From Actinomycetota bacterium (GTDB taxonomy: Bacteria > Actinomycetota > Actinomycetes > Streptosporangiales > Streptosporangiaceae), in contig DAHVAR010000094.1 in the NCBI GenBank assembly GCA_027314515.1, positions 1-64,000 of the forward strand: 64,000 bases of DNA, given 5' to 3'. Of this stretch, positions 16,340 through 24,873 are shown in pieces. Position numbers and translations under genes: made by a program. Below the pieces are notes generated by a model that was not told the origin of the DNA, made no database searches, and worked only from the letters and a program-made list of their open reading frames with translations. The stretch's first letter is position 1. The number at the start of each line of letters is the position of its first letter.

Positions 16340-17281
16340 ATGGCATACCGGGCCCTTGAGCAACCCTCAATCGGCTGGATCGGGGCGGGCCGGATGGGCC
16401 TGCAGATGGCGTCCAGGCTGCTGGACGCCGGGCACGACGTCGCGGTCTACAACCGCACGAAAGCCAAGGTAGCGCCACTCACCGACCGCGGAGCCGTGGT
16501 CGCAGACTCGCCGGCGGAACTGGCCTCGCGGGACGTCGTGTTCACCATCGTGGCCGGGTCGGATGACCTGCTGCAGGTGACGGCCGGCGAGAACGGCGTG
16601 CTGGCCGACGCCGGCCGTGCCCCTGGCTTGCTGGTGGACTTCACCACGGTCTCGGTGCAGGCCTCGGCGGCGGTGCGGGAGGCGGCGGAGAAGCGGGGCA
16701 CCGAGTTCCTCGCGGCGCCGGTCAGCGGCAACCCGAAGGTCGTGCGGGCCGGCAAGCTGTCCCTCGCGGTATCCGGCAGCCAGCAGACGTTCGACGCGGC
16801 GAAGCCGTTGCTGGAGGTGTTCGGCCGCCGGGTTACCTACGTGGGCCAGGACGAGGTGGCGCGGCTGGCAAAGATCTGCCACAACGTGCTGCTCGGCGTG
16901 ACGATGCAGAGCCTGGCCGAGGTGACAGTGCTGGCCGAGAAGGGCGGCATCAGCCGGGCCGCGTTCCTGGAGTTCATCAACCATTCGGTCATGGGGTCGA
17001 TGTTCAGCCGGTACAAGTCGCCCGCGCTCGTGCACCTTGACTTCACCCCGACTTTCACCGTGCCGTTGCTGCTGAAGGACTTCGACCTCGGCCTTGCCGC
17101 CGCGCGCGAACTCGAGGCACCCATGCCGGTCGCCGCCACTACCGCTGCCCTGGTCGCCTCGGCGCTCGGAGCCGGGTACCGCACGCAGGACTTCGCCACA
17201 ATGCTGCTGGAGCAGGCCAGGCGGGCCGGCCTGACGCTGGAAGCCGAGGATGCCGGCGTCGACGACGGGCTGGAGGACTGA
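16340..17281 (+). CDS. NAD(P)-dependent dehydrogenase, 3-hydroxyisobutyrate dehydrogenase family
   Basis: A beta-hydroxyacid dehydrogenase of 313 residues. It has the N-terminal dinucleotide motif IGWIGAGRMGLQMASRLLDAG with YNRTKAK after strand 2 (an arginine there often indicates NADP), the substrate-site motif FLAAPVSGNPKVVRAGKLSL and the catalytic lysine in ARLAKICHNVLLG. Members oxidise 3-hydroxyisobutyrate, tartronate semialdehyde-related acids or 4-hydroxybutyrate. The ATG at 16340 has GGGAAGGA seven bases upstream. It opens the operon running to 24214 and overlaps the next gene by one base. Confidence 0.88.
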   Translation: MAYRALEQPSIGWIGAGRMGLQMASRLLDAGHDVAVYNRTKAKVAPLTDRGAVVADSPAELASRDVVFTIVAGSDDLLQVTAGENGVLADAGRAPGLLVDFTTVSVQASAAVREAAEKRGTEFLAAPVSGNPKVVRAGKLSLAVSGSQQTFDAAKPLLEVFGRRVTYVGQDEVARLAKICHNVLLGVTMQSLAEVTVLAEKGGISRAAFLEFINHSVMGSMFSRYKSPALVHLDFTPTFTVPLLLKDFDLGLAAARELEAPMPVAATTAALVASALGAGYRTQDFATMLLEQARRAGLTLEAEDAGVDDGLED

Positions 17282-18525
17282 TGAGCAGCGCTCGCCCGCT
17301 CCCGGCGCCAGGGCACGGCGGCGCCGACTTCGAGCAGCGGGTCGACTTCGACCGGCTGCGGCGTTACCGGCTCGACCGCGCGCGCGCCGCGCTGGCGGCC
17401 AGCGACTGCGGCGCTTTCCTGCTGTTCGACTTCTACAACATCCGCTACACCACCCAGACCTGGATCGGCGGCGCGCTGGGCGACAAGATGACGCGGTATG
17501 CGCTGCTGACCCGCGATGCCGAGCCGGTGCTCTGGGACTTCGGGTCTGCTGCCAAGCATCACCAGTTGTACTGCCCCTGGCTGCCGCCGGAGAGCTGCCG
17601 GGCCGGCATGCTCGGCCTGCGCGGCGCGATCGCGCCGGAGGCCGGCCTGATGAGGTCGGCGGTGACCGAGATCAGGCAGCTGCTTGCCGAGCATGGCCTG
17701 GCCGGGCAGCCGGTCGGCGTCGACATCATCGAGTTGCCGTTCCACGCCGAGATGCAGCGGCAGGGACTGACCGTCGTCGATGCGCAGCAGCCGATGCTGG
17801 ACGCGCGGCAGATCAAGTCGGCAGACGAGATCATGCTGCTGACCCAGGCGGCGGCCATGGTGGACGGCGTCTACCAGGACATCGTCGAGAGCCTCAAGCC
17901 AGGCATCCGCGAGAACGACATCGTGGCGCTGGCGAACAAGCGCCTGTACGAGATGGGCTCGGAGCAGGTCGAGGCGATCAACGCGGTGTCCGGCGAGCGC
18001 TGCAACCCGCACCCGCACAACTTCTCCGATCGCCTCATCCGGCCCGGTGACCAGGCCTTCTTCGACATCATCCAGAGCTACAACGGCTACCGTACGTGCT
18101 ATTACCGCACCTTCGCCGTCGGTCACGCGACACCGTCGCAGCGGGACGCATACACCAGGGCGCGGGAGTGGATGGACGCGGCGATCGAGGCGGTCAAGCC
18201 CGGTGTCGGCACCGACGACATCGCCCGGCTGTGGCCGGCCGCCACCGACTTCGGCTTCGCCAGCGAGATGGCCGCATTCGGCCTGCAGTTCGGCCACGGC
18301 CTCGGGCTCGGCCTGCACGAGCGCCCGATCATCAGCCGCCTCAACAGCCTCGCCAGCCCGATCGAGATCCAGCCCGGGATGGTGTTCGCGCTCGAGACGT
18401 ACTGCCCGGCCTCGGACGGGTTCTCCGCGGCGCGGATCGAGGAAGAGGTCGTGGTGACCCCGGACGGCCCGCGGATCCTCACCCTCTTCCCCGCGCAGGA
18501 TCTCGTCATCGCCAACCCGTACTGA
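17281..18525 (+). CDS. M24 (creatinase/aminopeptidase P fold) family protein with an altered metal site
   Basis: A 414-residue pita-bread protein: N-terminal creatinase-like domain to about residue 170, then the catalytic domain. Expected metal ligands are Asp262 (FFDIIQ), His339 (FGHGLGLGLHERP), Glu372 (FALETY) and Glu387 (RIEEEVVV). The second aspartate, which should fall 11 residues after Asp262, is Cys273 in GYRTCYYRTF. The protein may therefore bind one metal, use a thiolate ligand, or act without metal as creatinase does. In this operon it could cleave a C-N bond in a catabolic intermediate. Whether it is a peptidase cannot be told. Confidence 0.85.
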   Translation: MSSARPLPAPGHGGADFEQRVDFDRLRRYRLDRARAALAASDCGAFLLFDFYNIRYTTQTWIGGALGDKMTRYALLTRDAEPVLWDFGSAAKHHQLYCPWLPPESCRAGMLGLRGAIAPEAGLMRSAVTEIRQLLAEHGLAGQPVGVDIIELPFHAEMQRQGLTVVDAQQPMLDARQIKSADEIMLLTQAAAMVDGVYQDIVESLKPGIRENDIVALANKRLYEMGSEQVEAINAVSGERCNPHPHNFSDRLIRPGDQAFFDIIQSYNGYRTCYYRTFAVGHATPSQRDAYTRAREWMDAAIEAVKPGVGTDDIARLWPAATDFGFASEMAAFGLQFGHGLGLGLHERPIISRLNSLASPIEIQPGMVFALETYCPASDGFSAARIEEEVVVTPDGPRILTLFPAQDLVIANPY

Positions 18526-18541
18526 CTCCAGGAGCGTCGGC

Positions 18542-19999
18542 ATGACACAGGTGGACCAGCTGGTCAGCGGCCTGCTGACCGATCTGTATATCGGCGGCAA
18601 GGCCGTCCCGGCCGCGGCGGGCGGGCGGTTCGACGTGCTCGACCCGGCTACCCGCACGGTGATCGCCTCGGTGGCGGACGCCGGCGTGCAGGATGCCATC
18701 GCCGCCGTCGGTGCCGCTGAGGAAGCGGCGGCGTCCTTCGCCGCGACCGCGCCGCGCGCCAGGGCGGAAATCCTGCGCGCCGCGTTCGAGCTGATGACCG
18801 CGCAGCGCGAGGACCTGGCGACGCTGATAGCGCTGGAGAACGGCAAGGCCCTGACAGACGCACGCGCCGAGGTGTCGTACGCCGCCGAGTTCTTCCGCTG
18901 GTACGGCGAGGAGGCGGTGCGGGCCGACGGCTCGCTCGGCATCGCCCCGTCGGGCAGCAACCGGATCATGGTCATGCGCCGGCCGGTCGGCATCTGCGTG
19001 CTGGTCACGCCGTGGAACTTCCCGGCCGCGATGGCGACCAGGAAGATCGGCCCGGCGCTGGCGGCCGGCTGCACGATGGTGCTCAAGCCCGCCAGCGACA
19101 CCCCGCTGACCGCGCTGGCCATGGCAAAGATTCTGGAAGCCGCCGGCGTGCCGCCCGGTGTGGTCAACGTGCTGCCGGGACGGCGGTCCGGCCAGATCGT
19201 CTCGGCGATGCTGCACGACCCGCGAGTGCGCAAGCTCAGCTTCACCGGCTCTACCGAAGTGGGGCGCATCCTGCTGCGCGAGTGCGCCGACAACATCGTG
19301 AACACCTCGATGGAACTCGGCGGGAACGCGCCGTTCGTGGTCTTCGCCGATGCCGACCTCGATGCCGCCCTCGAGGGCGCGATGATCGCCAAGATGCGCA
19401 ACGGCGGCGAGGCGTGCACCGCGGCCAACAGGTTCTACGTGGAAGCCCCCGTCGCGGCGGAGTTCTCCCGCAGGCTCGCGGGGCGGATGGCTGCCCTCCG
19501 CGTCGGGCCCGGCGTCCAGGAGTCCACGCAGGTGGGCCCGCTGGTGAACGACGAGGCAGTGGAGAAGGTCGAATCGCTGGTCAGTGACGCGGTCGGCGCG
19601 GGGGCGACGGTACTGACCGGCGGCACGAGGCCCAGGCAGGACGGCTGTTATTACGAGCCGACGGTGCTGACTGGCGTCGCGCCGGGCTCGGCGATCCTGC
19701 GCGAGGAGATCTTCGGGCCGGTCGCGCCGATCGTGACGTTCGAGACCGAGGACGAGGCCGTCGCGCTCGCCAACGACACCGAGTTCGGGCTCGTCGGCTA
19801 CGTCTACACCGGCGACCTCGCCCGCGGCCTGCGGGTGAGCGAGCGGATGGAGTCCGGGATGATCGGGCTGAACCGCGGCCTGGTCAGCGACCCTGCCGCC
19901 CCGTTCGGCGGAGCCAAGCAGAGCGGGATCGGCCGGGAGGGCGGCCATGAGGGCTTGCTCGATTACACCGAGCCGCTGTATGTCGCGGTCAACTGGTGA
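18542..19999 (+). CDS. NAD(P)-dependent aldehyde dehydrogenase, succinate-semialdehyde dehydrogenase-like
   Basis: A 485-residue ALDH. It has the cofactor-binding VTPWNFPAAM with K-P-A in VLKPASDTPLTA, the general base Glu258 in MELGGNAPF, nucleophile Cys292 in GEACTAANRFYV, and the C-terminal EIFGPVAPIVTF. GEACTAANR and the GLVGYVYTGD region are closest to the succinate/glutarate semialdehyde dehydrogenase branch. Its role would be to oxidise a semialdehyde made by the preceding enzymes. CAGGAG lies seven bases before the ATG; the VOC gene overlaps its stop. Confidence 0.9.
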   Translation: MTQVDQLVSGLLTDLYIGGKAVPAAAGGRFDVLDPATRTVIASVADAGVQDAIAAVGAAEEAAASFAATAPRARAEILRAAFELMTAQREDLATLIALENGKALTDARAEVSYAAEFFRWYGEEAVRADGSLGIAPSGSNRIMVMRRPVGICVLVTPWNFPAAMATRKIGPALAAGCTMVLKPASDTPLTALAMAKILEAAGVPPGVVNVLPGRRSGQIVSAMLHDPRVRKLSFTGSTEVGRILLRECADNIVNTSMELGGNAPFVVFADADLDAALEGAMIAKMRNGGEACTAANRFYVEAPVAAEFSRRLAGRMAALRVGPGVQESTQVGPLVNDEAVEKVESLVSDAVGAGATVLTGGTRPRQDGCYYEPTVLTGVAPGSAILREEIFGPVAPIVTFETEDEAVALANDTEFGLVGYVYTGDLARGLRVSERMESGMIGLNRGLVSDPAAPFGGAKQSGIGREGGHEGLLDYTEPLYVAVNW

Positions 20000-20508
20000 G
20001 GCCTGACGTGCCCGTTCCCGGACTTACTCGCATCGATCACATCGGGTTCACCGTGCCCGATCTCCAGCAGGCGCGGCAGTTCCTGATCGATGTGCTCGGC
20101 TGCGAGTACATGTACTCGCTCGGCCCCTTCGTTCACGATGACGACTGGATGTCGCAGCACCTGAACGTCCATCCCCGCGCGGTCATGCAGCAGCTGCATT
20201 TCTTCCGCTGCGGCGGCCAGGCGATCTTCGAGGTGTTCCAGTACGCGGCACCCGACCAGCGCCAGGTCATGCCGCGCAACAGCGACTACGGCGGGCATCA
20301 CGTCGCCTTCTACGTCGACGACATGGACGCCGCCGTGGACTACCTGCGCGCGAAGGGCGTGCGGGTACTCGGCGATCCGACCGCGAGCAGCGGGCCGAGC
20401 GAAGGCCAGCGGTGGGTCTACTTCCTGGCCCCCTGGGGCATGCAGTTCGAGCTCGTGTCCTACCCGGGCGGGAAGGCGTACGACCGGCAGGAAACGGGCT
20501 CGGCCTAG
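19996..20508 (+). CDS. VOC family protein
   Basis: A 170-residue glyoxalase-fold protein: RIDHIGFTVPDLQQARQFLI at the N-terminus (histidine metal ligand), GGHHVAFYVDDMDAAVDYL in the second half and FLAPWGMQFELVSYPGGKAY near the end (glutamate ligand). The HIGFTVPDL...GGHHVAFYV pattern fits members that act as dioxygenases, lyases or epimerases. The GTG at 19996 overlaps the aldehyde dehydrogenase stop; GTG at 20008 is an alternative. The tight operon position suggests a catabolic step, reaction unknown. Confidence 0.85.
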   Translation: MRPDVPVPGLTRIDHIGFTVPDLQQARQFLIDVLGCEYMYSLGPFVHDDDWMSQHLNVHPRAVMQQLHFFRCGGQAIFEVFQYAAPDQRQVMPRNSDYGGHHVAFYVDDMDAAVDYLRAKGVRVLGDPTASSGPSEGQRWVYFLAPWGMQFELVSYPGGKAYDRQETGSA

Positions 20509-20549
20509 GCCGGCCGCTACCTCCGGCGACGGCAAGGTCAGGGAGCGCA

Positions 20550-22757
20550 ATGGAGCAGAACCAGCTGCAGATGTCCGCGCCATGGGTCGAGATCATCGCG
20601 ACCCGGCAGGACTGGGACGCGGCCGACCCGGACTTCCTGGTCGGCGCCTTCGCCCAGCTCATCCTGATCCGCGCGTTCGAGGAATACGTGCTGGAACTGG
20701 CCGCCGACGGCCTCATCCACGGCCCTGCCCACTCCAGCATCGGCCAGGAAGGCGGCGCGGTCGGCTCCGTGCTGGCACTGGCCGCCGGCGACACGGTGAA
20801 CGGCTCGCACCGGGGCCATCACCAGTTCCTGGCGAAGGCGCTTGCGTATGTGGCTCCGAAAGGCATCGACCCGACCCGGCCGTTTCCCGACGAGGTGCGG
20901 GCGGTGCTGCTGCGCAGCCTCGCCGAGGTCTGCGGGCTGGACCGTGGTTTCAGCCACGGCCGCGGCGGTTCGATGCACCTGCAGTGGCGGGAGGCCGGGG
21001 CGATCGGCACCAACGCCATCGTCGGCGGCGGGGTACCGCAGGCAGCCGGGTCGGCGTGGGCGCATAAGCACGCGGGCACTGACGCGGTCGCGGTCACCTA
21101 CTTCGGCGACGGCGCGATCAACATCGGCTCGACGCTGGAGACGCTGAACCTGGCGGCTGCCTGGAGCCTGCCGCTGTGCTTCTTCATCGAGAACAACCGG
21201 TACGCGGTGTCGACCACGGTGCAGGAGGCGACCGGCGAGCCGCGGCTGTCGGCGCGCGGTCCCGGCTTCGGCATCGCCAGCTGGAAAGTGGACGGCATGG
21301 ACGTCCTGGCGGTGCACCTGGCCATGCGGCAGGTCGTGGACCACCTTCGGGCCGGGAACGGCCCGGCCGTGCTGGAGGCGGATGTCTACCGTTACTTCCA
21401 CCAGAACGGCCCGTTTCCCGGCAGCGCCTTCAGGTACCGCACCAGGGAGGAGGAAGCCCGGTGGCGGGCACGCGACCCGATCAGCCAGATTGCCGGGCAT
21501 CTTGCGCGCCGCGGGATTCTCGCCGAGACGGCGGTGGAGGCCGCGCGGCAGCAGGCCGCCCGGTTGATGGCGGAGATCGGCTCGGTGCTGCTCGAGCCGG
21601 TGCCGGGAGGCAAGCCGGCCACCCGGCAGATCAAGGCTGCCGAGTGGCCGGATCCGGCGTTCGCCGACGTGGGCGTGCGCGGTGACCTGAGCGAGTTCGC
21701 GGATGCGCCGATCGCCGACCGGGCCGACTTCCGCGGGCCGACCGCGGAGATGACGTTCATCGATGCGGTTGCCGGGGTGATGGCACGCCGGATGAGCTGC
21801 GACGACCGTATCGTGATCATGGGCGAGGACATCCACCGGCTGAACGGCGGGACCAACGGCGCGACGAAGGGCCTGGCCCAGGCTCACCCCGACCGGGTGC
21901 TGGGCACGCCGATCAGCGAGAACGCGTTCGCCGGGCTGGCCGGGGGAGTGGCCCTGGACGGCCGGTTCATCCCGGTAGTCGAGTTCATGTACGCCGACTT
22001 CATGTGGGTCGCCGCCGACCAGCTTTTCAACCAGATCGCGAAGGCCCGGCACATGTACGGGGGACTCGGCGACGTCCCGCTCGTGCTGCGCAGCAAGGTC
22101 GCCATCGGCACCGGCTACGGGTCGCAGCATTCGATGGATCCGGCCGGGATTTTCGCCACCTCGCTGGGCTGGCGGATAGTGGCGCCATCGACGCCGTTCG
22201 ACTACATCGGGCTGATGAACAGCGCGCTGCGGTGCCGCGACCCGGTCGTGGTCCTGGAGCACGTAGACCTCTACCCGGTGTCCGGCGAGGTGCCGGACGG
22301 CGAGTGGGACTACTGCCTGCCGGTCGGCCGGGCCGCGGTGCGGCGCGCCGGATCGGAGCTCACGGTGCTGACCTACCTGGCGATGACGCAGCGGGTGCTG
22401 GACGCCGTGGCCGCGAGCGGCGGGTCTGGCGGAGGCGGGTCCGGCGGGGGTGGCGTGGACGCGGAGGTGATCGACTTGCGCTGGCTTGACCGTGCGAGCA
22501 TCGACTGGGACACGATCGGCGCGAGCATCAGGAAGACCAACCGCGTCCTGATCGCGGAGCAGGGCGCTCTCGGCACCTCGTACGGGGGCTGGCTGGCGGA
22601 CGAGATCCAGCGGCGGTTCTTCGACTGGCTCGACCACCCGGTGCAGCGGGTCACCGGCGGCGAGGCGTCACCCACGATCAGCAAGGTGCTCGAGCGTGCG
22701 GCTATCGCTCAGGTGAGCGACGTCGTCAGCGCGCTGATCGAGCTAGCGAAGGCCTGA
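20550..22757 (+). CDS. Fused E1 alpha/beta subunits of a thiamine-dependent 2-oxoacid or acetoin dehydrogenase
   Basis: The 735-residue protein carries E1 alpha (about 1-340) and E1 beta (about 400-735) in one chain. The alpha part shows the thiamine diphosphate motif FGDGAINIGSTLE... ENNRYAVST and the phosphorylation-loop-like region FSHGRGGSMHLQW. The beta part shows MTFIDAVAGVMARRM, IMGEDIHRLNGG and YADFMWVAADQLFNQIAK. A glycine-serine stretch (GGSGGGGSGGGG, about residues 624-635) sits inside the beta C-terminal domain. It forms the decarboxylating component of a complex with the E2 at 22760. No E3 is encoded in the window. AGGGAG precedes the ATG at 20550. Confidence 0.9.
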   Translation: MEQNQLQMSAPWVEIIATRQDWDAADPDFLVGAFAQLILIRAFEEYVLELAADGLIHGPAHSSIGQEGGAVGSVLALAAGDTVNGSHRGHHQFLAKALAYVAPKGIDPTRPFPDEVRAVLLRSLAEVCGLDRGFSHGRGGSMHLQWREAGAIGTNAIVGGGVPQAAGSAWAHKHAGTDAVAVTYFGDGAINIGSTLETLNLAAAWSLPLCFFIENNRYAVSTTVQEATGEPRLSARGPGFGIASWKVDGMDVLAVHLAMRQVVDHLRAGNGPAVLEADVYRYFHQNGPFPGSAFRYRTREEEARWRARDPISQIAGHLARRGILAETAVEAARQQAARLMAEIGSVLLEPVPGGKPATRQIKAAEWPDPAFADVGVRGDLSEFADAPIADRADFRGPTAEMTFIDAVAGVMARRMSCDDRIVIMGEDIHRLNGGTNGATKGLAQAHPDRVLGTPISENAFAGLAGGVALDGRFIPVVEFMYADFMWVAADQLFNQIAKARHMYGGLGDVPLVLRSKVAIGTGYGSQHSMDPAGIFATSLGWRIVAPSTPFDYIGLMNSALRCRDPVVVLEHVDLYPVSGEVPDGEWDYCLPVGRAAVRRAGSELTVLTYLAMTQRVLDAVAASGGSGGGGSGGGGVDAEVIDLRWLDRASIDWDTIGASIRKTNRVLIAEQGALGTSYGGWLADEIQRRFFDWLDHPVQRVTGGEASPTISKVLERAAIAQVSDVVSALIELAKA

Positions 22758-22759
22758 CG

Positions 22760-24214
22760 ATGGCGAGGCTGCTCCGCGTTCCCGCAATCTCCGCCGGGGC
22801 GAGCGAGGCGGTGCTGGCTACCTGGCCGCTGGCCGAGAACGTCCCGTATGCCGCCACCGACGTGATCGCCACCGTGGAGACCGAGAAGGCCGTCGTCGAC
22901 ATCGAGGCCGAGGAGGACGGCGTGATCCTGCGCCGGCTCGTCGGCGAGGGCGCGAACGTCGCGGTCGGCCAGCCCATCGCGCTGCTCGGCGCGCCGGGCG
23001 AGCCGGCCGGGGACATCGATGAAATGCTGCGCGCGCACGGAGTGGCGGCCGGGCCGCCGCCTGCGGCTCCGACCGCTCCGGCGGCTCCGGCCGCTCCCGC
23101 TGGCTCGCCCGTGTCATCCGCGCCTTCGGCGGGCTCGCCGGCGAGTGGTGCTGACCTGGTTCGCGCCGCACCGGCTGGCAACGGGCAGCCGCAGGGGCCA
23201 GGGCCGCACGACGCCGAGCAGGCCGGGGCACTGCAGGCCGGGGCACTGCGGGCCGGGGCGCAGCGGATCTTCGTCAGCCCGCTAGCCCGGCGGCTGGCCC
23301 GCGACAGCGCACTGGACCTGCGGGCGATCGCCGGCACCGGGCCGAATGGCCGCATCATGCGCCGTGACGTCGAGCAGGCAATGCGCGCCATCGGCCGGGC
23401 GCCGGCCGCGGCGACCGGCTGGCTGGCAGAGCCGGCGCTTCAGCCGTCGCCAGCCGTCACCACCGGAACCGCGGAGGGCGCGGCAGCCGGATGGCCGACC
23501 CCGGTGGCGCCGGCCGCCCCACCGGCGGCTGCGGGGCACACCGCCATCGCGCACAGCCGGGTTCGCCAGGCGATCGCCAGCCGGCTCACCGAGAGCAAGC
23601 GGACGGTCCCGCACTTCTACCTCAGCGGGAGCGCCAGGGCAGGCAAGCTGCTCCGGTTGCGAGCGGAACTCAACGACGGTACGAGCCCGGTCCGGGTCTC
23701 GGTGAATGATCTCGTCATCAAGGCAGTTGCCCGCGCGCATCAGCTTGTGCCCGCCATGAACGTGATCTGGACGCCCGATGCACTGCTGTCATATAGCTCA
23801 GTCGACGTCGGCGTGGCGGTCGCCAGCCCGCGCGGCCTGGTGACTCCGGTACTCCGCTCGGCCGAGCGGTACCCGATCTCCGCGCTGTCCGCCGCGGTTG
23901 CTGATCTGGTCGATCGGGCCGGAGCCGGCCGCCTCCAGCAGCGCGAACTCGAAGGCGGCACGACCTGTGTGACAAACCTCGGCATGTTCGGCGTCGAGGA
24001 GTTCAGCGCGATCATCAACCCGCCGCAATCGTCGATCATCGCCGTCGGCGCCATCCACGACGCCCCGGTGGTTAAGAAGGGGAAGCTGGGAGTCGGCGCG
24101 GTAATGCGGGTGACTCTATCTGTCGATCACCGGGCAGCGGACGGGACCACGGCAGCCGAGTGGATGAAGGCTTTCGTGGCGCTGATCGAGCATCCCGCGC
24201 AGATCCTGGCGTGA
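22760..24214 (+). CDS. Dihydrolipoamide acyltransferase (E2)
   Basis: A 484-residue E2. The N-terminal lipoyl domain carries the lipoylated Lys43 in VETEKAVVDIEAEE. An Ala/Pro linker follows, then the E3-binding domain (about 170-205; VSPLARRLARDSALDLRAIA, GPNGRIMRRDV), a second linker and the catalytic domain (about 255-484) with the active-site SVDHRAADGTTAAEWM. It starts two bases after the E1 stop. Together they would convert a 2-oxoacid or acetoin-like compound to an acyl-CoA, with E3 borrowed from elsewhere in the genome. This is the last gene of the operon. Confidence 0.92.
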   Translation: MARLLRVPAISAGASEAVLATWPLAENVPYAATDVIATVETEKAVVDIEAEEDGVILRRLVGEGANVAVGQPIALLGAPGEPAGDIDEMLRAHGVAAGPPPAAPTAPAAPAAPAGSPVSSAPSAGSPASGADLVRAAPAGNGQPQGPGPHDAEQAGALQAGALRAGAQRIFVSPLARRLARDSALDLRAIAGTGPNGRIMRRDVEQAMRAIGRAPAAATGWLAEPALQPSPAVTTGTAEGAAAGWPTPVAPAAPPAAAGHTAIAHSRVRQAIASRLTESKRTVPHFYLSGSARAGKLLRLRAELNDGTSPVRVSVNDLVIKAVARAHQLVPAMNVIWTPDALLSYSSVDVGVAVASPRGLVTPVLRSAERYPISALSAAVADLVDRAGAGRLQQRELEGGTTCVTNLGMFGVEEFSAIINPPQSSIIAVGAIHDAPVVKKGKLGVGAVMRVTLSVDHRAADGTTAAEWMKAFVALIEHPAQILA

Positions 24215-24334
24215 CCGTCCTGCCCCTGACGTCTCCGCGGAAACGTTCGGCGGCGCCCTGCCGGCCGGCAGCTACGGTGCGCCCGCTAGTAGCTGAACCG
24301 CTGTTGTCGCCCGCGGGTGAACCGCTCCCGCCAG

Positions 24335-24694
24335 TTATGCCCCGGGAGCCTCAGGCCGGTCAATGATCCGCAGCCACGAGCCGTCGGGCTGGCGGCGCAG
24401 CACCTGGACTCGGACGCCGGCGTTGTCGGCCGAGCGCGTCGAGGTTAGCGCCAGGTCCTCGAACCTTACGGTCGGCAGCGGCGCCTCGCTGCCGAACTTC
24501 ACCCCCGCATCGACCAGCTGCTGGTAGAGCGCCTGGATAGCGTCCCGCCCGGTCACCGGCCGGTCGGCCGGGTAAGCCAGCACGGCATGCGGTTCGTACA
24601 GGGCCGCCACCCCCGCCGCGTCACCGGCGTTGAGCCGCTCGGCGACCAGGCGGGTCACGTCCGCAGGCTGCATCGGCTTGGCTTCTCCGCTCAT
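24335..24694 (-). CDS. SnoaL/NTF2-like family protein
   Basis: A 119-residue cone-fold protein: ADVTRLVAERLNAGDAAGVAALYEPHAVL, then the GRDAIQALYQQLVDAG helix and closing strands VRVQVLRRQPDGSWLRIIDRPE. This matches the DUF4440/SnoaL-like group of small ligand-binding or isomerase domains. The ATG at 24694 is chosen because AAGGGG lies about eight bases upstream; an in-frame ATG at 24721 lacks this. It converges with the E2 gene. Function unknown. Confidence 0.75.
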   Translation of the reverse strand: MSGEAKPMQPADVTRLVAERLNAGDAAGVAALYEPHAVLAYPADRPVTGRDAIQALYQQLVDAGVKFGSEAPLPTVRFEDLALTSTRSADNAGVRVQVLRRQPDGSWLRIIDRPEAPGA

Positions 24695-24873
24695 CGCACG
24701 CCCCTTGCAGTTGCCATGCAACCGACGCTAGCCGATGCAGCCGCTCACAAGCACGGGCCATTAGCGCGCGGAAGGGCTGGTCCACTTCCGGCGGTGCGGA
24801 TAGTCAGTTGCCCTGGCCTGGCCGGGCATGGTTGCCTTGCTCGGGCTCCGTCTTGTCCGTCCGGGAGGCTGTC

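Noticed and set aside
17281-18525. M24 protein considered as a DMSP lyase (DddP) or plain aminopeptidase P
   Set aside because: The metal-site pattern differs (Cys273 in place of the second Asp) and nothing else in the operon concerns DMSP; a more precise name cannot be supported.
16837-19428. An 863-codon minus-strand open frame across the dehydrogenase operon
   Set aside because: It is antisense to three well-supported genes (HIBADH-like, M24, aldehyde dehydrogenase) and has no recognisable domain.
20538-22637. A 699-codon minus-strand open frame opposite the E1 gene
   Set aside because: It is a shadow of a strongly conserved E1 protein with no motifs of its own.
24258-24271. CTGCCGGCCGGCAG palindrome after the E2 gene considered as a terminator
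   Set aside because: The arms have no loop and such GC palindromes are frequent by chance; not strong enough to call.
24694-24740. TTGCA...TGCAA inverted repeat near the SnoaL-like gene considered as a fourth LacI-type site
   Set aside because: The arms are separated by 7 bp and lack the CG-centred core; no -10 box follows in the same arrangement.
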